In this document: one piece after another, positions 27,409-32,665 of the stretch
Layout: each line of letters starts with the position of its first letter
Numbering within the stretch: position 1 is the first letter of the stretch
Source of the DNA: Clostridiales bacterium DTU064
Lineage (GTDB): Bacteria; Bacillota; Clostridia; Oscillospirales; CAG-272
NCBI GenBank assembly: GCA_001513385.1
Contig: LFTK01000089.1
Coordinates: 3,747 to 36,411 of the forward strand
DNA length: 32,665 nt
Reading direction: 5' to 3'
Notes under the pieces: generated by a model
The model's input: the letters and a program-made list of their open reading frames with translations, nothing else
Databases searched by the model: none
Told to the model about the DNA's origin: nothing
Translations under genes and position numbers: made by a program

Positions 27409-28458
27409 GTGGAAGCACAACATAAACCGGGCTTTGGTATAGTTGGCCTCGGAATAGGTCGCGCCCACATGGATGCCGTGGCAGCATCAAAGATCTCTAC
27501 TCTTGTTGCCGTATGCGACATCATACCTGAAAAGCTCCATAAGGCAAAGAAAAAATATCCCTTCGTGCATACATACGAAAGCTTTGATGAAATGCTCGCC
27601 GATCCCGGCGTTGATATAGTCAGCATTTGTCTGCCAAGCGGTATGCACGCCGACTTTGCCGTCCGCGCGATGGCGGCCGGAAAACACGTACTCATAGAAA
27701 AGCCAATTGATATAACGGAAATGTCCGCCCGCCGCGTAATTGAAGCTCGCGATAAATACGGCGTGCGTGTCGGCGTCGTCCACCAGAACAGATACAACGC
27801 CTGCATGGCGCCAATTAAAAAGGCAATTGATTCAGGTCGTCTCGGGCGCCTTATCCTCGGAAATTTCGCTGTCAAGTGGTTCCGTGAACAGAGCTATTAT
27901 GATAACGGCTGGCACGGGACATGGGATATGGACGGCGGCGGCTCGCTTATGAATCAGGCCATTCACACAATTGACCTGATGCGCTGGCTTATGGGCGAGG
28001 TTGCATCCGTCCGCTCCGTCATGGGCATTTATGCTCACGACATCGAAACAGAGGATATGACAGCATCCGTCATCACGTTCAAAAACGGTGCTGCTGCTAC
28101 ATTTGTCAGCACAACATGCGCCTACCCCGGAATATCAACGGACATACAAATTTACGGCACAGGCGGCACAATCGAAGCTGACGCCGATGTTCTCCGCACA
28201 TGGAAACTGCGCGACAGTGCTGATGAAGAAGCAGAGGAAGAAGAAATGCTGCGTCTTTACGGCGCCGGCAACGGCGGCGCCTGCAGCGCTGATCCTACGC
28301 TCCTCGTAGGCCATCAGGCTGTCATTGAAGATATGGCAGATGCAGTCATAAACGGCCGCGAACCGCAGGTGCCCCCCGAGGAAGCCATAAAGAGTGTCCG
28401 CATTATTGAGGCTATTTACAAATCGGCACGAACCGGAGAAGTAGTTTTTCTTGATTAA
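27409..28458 (+). CDS. Gfo/Idh/MocA-family oxidoreductase
   Basis: 349 aa, GTG start; GFGIVGLGIGRAHMDAV, GKHVLIEKPIDIT, WDMDGGGSLMNQAIHTIDLMRWLMG. Confidence 0.95.
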   Translation: MEAQHKPGFGIVGLGIGRAHMDAVAASKISTLVAVCDIIPEKLHKAKKKYPFVHTYESFDEMLADPGVDIVSICLPSGMHADFAVRAMAAGKHVLIEKPIDITEMSARRVIEARDKYGVRVGVVHQNRYNACMAPIKKAIDSGRLGRLILGNFAVKWFREQSYYDNGWHGTWDMDGGGSLMNQAIHTIDLMRWLMGEVASVRSVMGIYAHDIETEDMTASVITFKNGAAATFVSTTCAYPGISTDIQIYGTGGTIEADADVLRTWKLRDSADEEAEEEEMLRLYGAGNGGACSADPTLLVGHQAVIEDMADAVINGREPQVPPEEAIKSVRIIEAIYKSARTGEVVFLD

Positions 28459-28503
28459 ATGATATAGGGCACCGTTTTTGTGCCTTTATATATGGTGAAT
28501 AAT

Positions 28504-29280
28504 ATGTCGCAAACAGTTTTTAACCCCGGCATTGTTTCGGTGACATTCAGATCTCTTGATATTAAAAGCATCGTATCCCTTTCCGAGAAAGCCAGTCTTT
28601 GGGTGATTGAATGGGGCGGCGATATACACGTTCCGCACGGCAACATAGAAGCGGCGGAGAATGCTTTGGCTCTTTGCCGCACAGCCGGTATAGCTTGCCG
28701 CTGCTACGGCTCATATTACCGCTTGCCGGAGAGTGGCGAAGGGTTTAGCGACGTTCTTGACACAGCCTGCGCTCTTGGTTGCAGGCTTATCAGGGTATGG
28801 GCGGGGGTCCGTTCGTCCGCCGATGCTGACGATAACTACCGCGCGTCTGTCGCCCGTCGGCTTCGCGCCGATGCCGAAACTGCCGCAAAGCGTGGCGTCG
28901 GCATAACGCTTGAATATCACGGCGGCACGCTTACGGACAATGCCGACAGCGCTCTGCGCCTTCTCGATGATGCGGGGGCTGATAACGTATACCTGCACTG
29001 GCAGCCGAATCAATTCGAGAGCTTTGAGTATAACGTCGCTGCCCTGCGCCGTGTCGCCCACCTTGTCGACTCCGTGCACGTTTTCGCATGGCGCGGAAAT
29101 GATAAATTCCCATTATCGGACATGAGCCGTGAATGGAGCGCTTATCTCGACATTCTCGCAGGCGAGGGACGAGCCATTGATTTGATGCTTGAGTTTCTTC
29201 CCATCGAGTGTGAAGCTGATCTCCTCCGTGACGCGGCGACACTTCGCGCTTTGATTGATAGTGTATCTGTAAGCAAATAA
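28504..29280 (+). CDS. TIM-barrel sugar phosphate isomerase/epimerase-like protein (AP endonuclease family 2)
   Basis: IEWGGDIHVPHGN, LIRVWAG, GITLEYHGGTLTDN, VYLHWQPNQF, VHVFAW. ATG 28504 is preceded by GGTGA; the ORF track start (28480) lies in a hairpin. Confidence 0.85.
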   Translation: MSQTVFNPGIVSVTFRSLDIKSIVSLSEKASLWVIEWGGDIHVPHGNIEAAENALALCRTAGIACRCYGSYYRLPESGEGFSDVLDTACALGCRLIRVWAGVRSSADADDNYRASVARRLRADAETAAKRGVGITLEYHGGTLTDNADSALRLLDDAGADNVYLHWQPNQFESFEYNVAALRRVAHLVDSVHVFAWRGNDKFPLSDMSREWSAYLDILAGEGRAIDLMLEFLPIECEADLLRDAATLRALIDSVSVSK

Positions 29281-29304
29281 GCATAATAACGGAGCATATA
29301 CAAA

Positions 29305-30315
29305 ATGAGTACGAAAAAGCCGAAAGCCGTTTTCATATGCCGCAACATGGGCACAGTTTTGGATGTTTACAGCGAATCCGTGATGAAAAAGCTCTGCGAA
29401 TCTCTTGATTTTATTGACCCTATCACAAAAGAAGAAGATATATATACACGTGAGGATGAGCTTTCCTCCGTCGAGTATGCCTTTTCTACATGGGGCATGA
29501 TTCGCTTTAGCACGGACGCAATCCGCCGCCACTTCCCCTTGCTTCGCGCCGTTTTTTATGCCGCCGGGTCCGTTCAAGGCTTCGCCCGCGAGTTTTTAGA
29601 CTGCGGCGTCGCTGTTTTCTCGGCATGGGGAGCAAACGCTGTGCCGGTTGCGCAGTTTACATATGCCCAAATCATCCTTTCCATGAAAGGGTATTATCAG
29701 CGCCTGCACAACGGTGGCGGGGTATGGTCAAACCGCGCATCAAAAGTGCGTTTTCCAGGCTTTTTTGGTGACGCTGTCGGCATAATCGGCGCCGGTATGA
29801 TAGGGCGTCTTGTTATCGATATGCTCCGCGGCACAGGTGTGCGCATTCTTGTTTATGATAAATTTTTATCCGCCGAGGAAATCGCCGCGCTTGGCGGCGA
29901 AAAAGCGGAGCTTGCCGATATATTCTCAACGTGCTGCGTTATCTCAAACCATCTTGCAAACAATCCTGCCACCGTCGGCATGCTGAATTATTCCCTTTTC
30001 TCGCTCATGCGCGACGGTGCCACATTTATAAACACGGGGCGTGGTGCGCAGGTTGTTGAAGCCGACCTTGTCCGCGCGCTCACCGAGCGTCCCAGTTGTG
30101 TTGCGCTTCTTGACGTCACAGATCCCGAGCCGCCAGCGCCCGACAGTCCGCTTCTTTCAATGGAAAATGTTTTTCTCTCACCTCACATTGCCGGCTCTAT
30201 CGGCAACGAAGTCTGGCGCATGGCGGAATATATGTACGATGAATTCGTATCATTCTCGACCGGAAAGCCTGTCAAGTACCGCGTGACAAAAGAGATGCTT
30301 GAAACAATGGCGTGA
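29305..30315 (+). CDS. D-isomer-specific 2-hydroxyacid dehydrogenase
   Basis: 336 aa; VGIIGAGMIGRLVIDMLRGTGVRILVYD, INTGRGAQVVEADLVRAL, VFLSPHIAGSIGNE. Confidence 0.92.
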   Translation: MSTKKPKAVFICRNMGTVLDVYSESVMKKLCESLDFIDPITKEEDIYTREDELSSVEYAFSTWGMIRFSTDAIRRHFPLLRAVFYAAGSVQGFAREFLDCGVAVFSAWGANAVPVAQFTYAQIILSMKGYYQRLHNGGGVWSNRASKVRFPGFFGDAVGIIGAGMIGRLVIDMLRGTGVRILVYDKFLSAEEIAALGGEKAELADIFSTCCVISNHLANNPATVGMLNYSLFSLMRDGATFINTGRGAQVVEADLVRALTERPSCVALLDVTDPEPPAPDSPLLSMENVFLSPHIAGSIGNEVWRMAEYMYDEFVSFSTGKPVKYRVTKEMLETMA

Positions 30316-30331
30316 TGGAGGAAAGTGAAAA

Positions 30332-31639
30332 TTGTCGGAAAAATATAAGTTTACGTATAAAACCATCGACGACGTGCGGCTCGCATCCGGGCGTCTTGGC
30401 GTTGACATACCGCTTTCAACGGACACATCCGTCCTCGCACGCCCTGTCAATCTCACCTCTCGTGTGACGCTTAAAAACTCGCTTGCTATCCACCCTATGG
30501 AGGGCTTTGACGGCAACACCGACGGCTCGCCGAGCGAGCTTACAAAGCGGCGTTACGACCGCTTTGCACGCGGCGGCGCAGGCCTTATATGGTTTGAGGC
30601 GACGGCCGTATGCCCGGAGGGACGCTCGTCGTCTCATCAGCTCTGGATACATGAAAATAACGTAGACGAATACGCTCGTCTTGTCGATGATATACACAAA
30701 AAATCTGACGGAGCCGCCGTAATCGCGCAGCTGACCCATTCCGGGCGTTTTTCAAAGCCTGAGAACAAGCCGGCGCCAATAATTGCGTATCACAACCCGC
30801 TTTTCAATAAAAATTTCGACATTCCTGCAGATTACCCCGTCGTAACGGACGATTATCTCGACTCCCTCCGAGAGAAATACGTCAATGCTGCAATCCTTGC
30901 TAAAAAGGCAGGCTTTGATGGCGTTGATATAAAATCCTGCCATCGTTACCTTATGTCCGAGCTTCTCTCAGCCTACCAAAGAGATGGCAGGTACGGCGGA
31001 AGTTACGAAAACCGCACGCGCCTTCTTCGCGAGACCGTGCGCGATGTCATCTCCACCTGCGGCGGTGACTTTATCGTCGCAACGCGCATGTCCATCTCCG
31101 ACTGCGTGCCGTATCCCTATGGCTTTTGCACACGCGCCGACGGAAGCGTTGACCTGACTGAAGCAAAACAGCTTGCCGCAGAGCTTCGTGACCTCGGCAT
31201 GAATCTTTTCAACGTAAGTATGGGGACGCCTTATTACAACCCGCACGTGAACCGCCCCTATGACAGCGGCGGATATGAGCCGCCGGAGAATCCGCTTTGC
31301 GGCGTTGCGCGCTTAATCAACTGTGCTTTTGAACTTCGCGCCGCAGTTCCCGGCATGACATACGTCGGAACCGGATATTCGTATCTGCGCAGTATTGCTC
31401 CGTATGCCGCTGCCGGCGCGTTATCTGAGGATAAAATCGACATTGTCGGCTTCGGGCGCATGGCGTTTGCCTACCCCGACTTTGCCTGCGATATGATAAA
31501 CGGTCAGTTTAACAGCCGGCGCTCGTGCATTTCATGCGGAAAATGTGTCGAGCTTATGAGAGCAATTGCACCTGCCGGATGTCCTGTGCGCGACTCTCTT
31601 TATCTGCCGATTTATAAAGAACACTGCAAGAGAGGATAG
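30332..31639 (+). CDS. NADH:flavin oxidoreductase / Old Yellow Enzyme-like, short form with C-terminal Cys motif
   Basis: 435 aa, TTG start after GGAGG; NSLAIHPMEGFDGN, AQLTHSGRFS, GFDGVDIKSCHRYLMSELLSAYQRDGRYGGSYENRTRLL, C-terminal SCISCGKCVELMRAIAPAGCPVRD. Confidence 0.92.
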   Translation: MSEKYKFTYKTIDDVRLASGRLGVDIPLSTDTSVLARPVNLTSRVTLKNSLAIHPMEGFDGNTDGSPSELTKRRYDRFARGGAGLIWFEATAVCPEGRSSSHQLWIHENNVDEYARLVDDIHKKSDGAAVIAQLTHSGRFSKPENKPAPIIAYHNPLFNKNFDIPADYPVVTDDYLDSLREKYVNAAILAKKAGFDGVDIKSCHRYLMSELLSAYQRDGRYGGSYENRTRLLRETVRDVISTCGGDFIVATRMSISDCVPYPYGFCTRADGSVDLTEAKQLAAELRDLGMNLFNVSMGTPYYNPHVNRPYDSGGYEPPENPLCGVARLINCAFELRAAVPGMTYVGTGYSYLRSIAPYAAAGALSEDKIDIVGFGRMAFAYPDFACDMINGQFNSRRSCISCGKCVELMRAIAPAGCPVRDSLYLPIYKEHCKRG

Positions 31640-31646
31640 TGAAAAA

Positions 31647-32462
31647 ATGATAAATAATGTTGCCGGTATAGATGATAACTCCTCTTTGAAATCAAAATCA
31701 TATGTACTTGTCACAGGAGGTGCTCGGGGAATTGGCAGTGGTATTTCCCTTTACCTTGCAAGCCGCGGCTTCACAGTCGCCGCTGTCGGCACACGTTCAC
31801 CCGACAATCCCGCTGTTGTCGAATTTGTGCAAAAGCTGAAGAGTGCAAACAGCAAGTGTTCGTATATACAGGGCGATATTTCATCCTCCGACGACAGGCG
31901 CTATATAATTGACGAGTTTTACCGCCGCTACGGGCGTCTTGATGTCCTTGTCAACAACGCTGGCGTTGCGCCGACTGTCCGCGCCGACCTGCTTGAGATG
32001 ACGGAGGAAAGTTTTGACCGTGTGCTCGGCATAAACCTCCGCGGCGCTTTTTTTCTATCACAATATGCAGCAAAACGCATGATAGCCGATGAGCCATCCG
32101 GCGCACCGCGCATGATTATAACAGTGACAAGCATATCAGCCGATGTTTCAAGCACCAACCGTGGCGAATACTGCATATCAAAAGCCGGGCTTTCAATGGC
32201 TGTAAAGCTGTTTGCCGATAGGCTGGCGCCGTATGGTATTAATTCTTATGAAATCAGACCCGGCATCATTGAAACCGATATGACAGCCGGGGTAAAGGGA
32301 AAATACGAAGAAAAAATTGAAGGCGGGCTTTTGCCGATTGCCCGCATGGGGCAACCGGAGGACATTGCAAAATGCGTCTATGCCCTCGCATCCGGACTTT
32401 TCACCTATACAACCGGCAGTGTTTTTTACATTGACGGAGGGTTTTCGCTCTCAAGGCTTTGA
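31647..32462 (+). CDS. Short-chain dehydrogenase/reductase (SDR)
   Basis: VLVTGGARGIGSGISLYLASRGF, DVLVNNAGVAP, YCISKAGLSMAVKLFADRLAPYGI, GSVFYIDGGFSL; ATG 31647 lies 7 nt after the OYE stop. Confidence 0.95.
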   Translation: MINNVAGIDDNSSLKSKSYVLVTGGARGIGSGISLYLASRGFTVAAVGTRSPDNPAVVEFVQKLKSANSKCSYIQGDISSSDDRRYIIDEFYRRYGRLDVLVNNAGVAPTVRADLLEMTEESFDRVLGINLRGAFFLSQYAAKRMIADEPSGAPRMIITVTSISADVSSTNRGEYCISKAGLSMAVKLFADRLAPYGINSYEIRPGIIETDMTAGVKGKYEEKIEGGLLPIARMGQPEDIAKCVYALASGLFTYTTGSVFYIDGGFSLSRL

Positions 32463-32611
32463 TGGGCGACATGTAAAATCAACACCCTATACCACATGTG
32501 TGTAGTTAATAAAACAGCGGTAAACACAAAACTTCTATCATACTATTGGCGTCTTTGACTGGGCATCCAAAATATAAAACTACAAACATCGACAAATAAA
32601 AAAGGGCTCTT

Positions 32612-32665
32612 TGTCAATAGTTGGGGTGACGAGATCTGAATAAATGAAGATATAGATAATTGCGT
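32612..32665. mobile_element. Possible terminal end of an ISL3-like insertion sequence, truncated by the window
   Basis: GGGCTCTTTGTCAATAGTTGGGGTGACG after an A-run; resembles ISL3-family terminal inverted repeats from memory; no transposase ORF is visible. Confidence 0.35.

Noticed and set aside
31566-31646. N-terminal extension of the SDR ORF
   Set aside because: Overlaps the OYE C-terminus; ATG 31647 has a Shine-Dalgarno-like AGAGAGGA and gives a normal SDR start.
1-32665. CRISPR arrays, tRNA or rRNA genes, prophage or defence cassette
   Set aside because: No regularly spaced direct repeats, cloverleaf-type sequences, or phage/defence protein signatures were seen by eye; a tRNAscan-SE/Infernal run would be decisive.

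Overview
The window looks like a low- to mid-GC Clostridia/Oscillospiraceae-type chromosomal segment (taxonomy inferred from gene style, T-boxes and MgsA subfamily; not verified). It holds about 24 genes. Left to right: a TPR protein (5' truncated by the window); an unusual ASCH-like/metallopeptidase/C-terminal-repeat protein; a PadR-headed set (PadR, DUF1048-like membrane protein, E2/CAT-like acyltransferase, acyl-CoA ligase); dxs; a GH29 - zinc alcohol dehydrogenase - aldo/keto reductase - GH127 glycan operon, divergent from an OmpR-type two-component system; valS and thrS, each behind a T-box leader; an MgsA-like protein lacking the canonical catalytic residues; a MinD/ParA-like ATPase; glyA; murI; and a five-enzyme redox cluster (Gfo/Idh/MocA, TIM-barrel isomerase, D-2-hydroxyacid dehydrogenase, Old Yellow Enzyme-like reductase, SDR). 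The last ~55 bp resemble an insertion-sequence end. I consider these most worth follow-up: the ASCH-peptidase fusion, the structured element with mini-ORFs in the thrS leader, the MgsA-like protein, the redox cluster as a possible keto-glycoside cleavage route, and the PadR/acyl-ligase/acyltransferase module with complementary charged tails. I found no CRISPR array, tRNA or rRNA. All assignments come from reading sequence and motifs; no database search was run.
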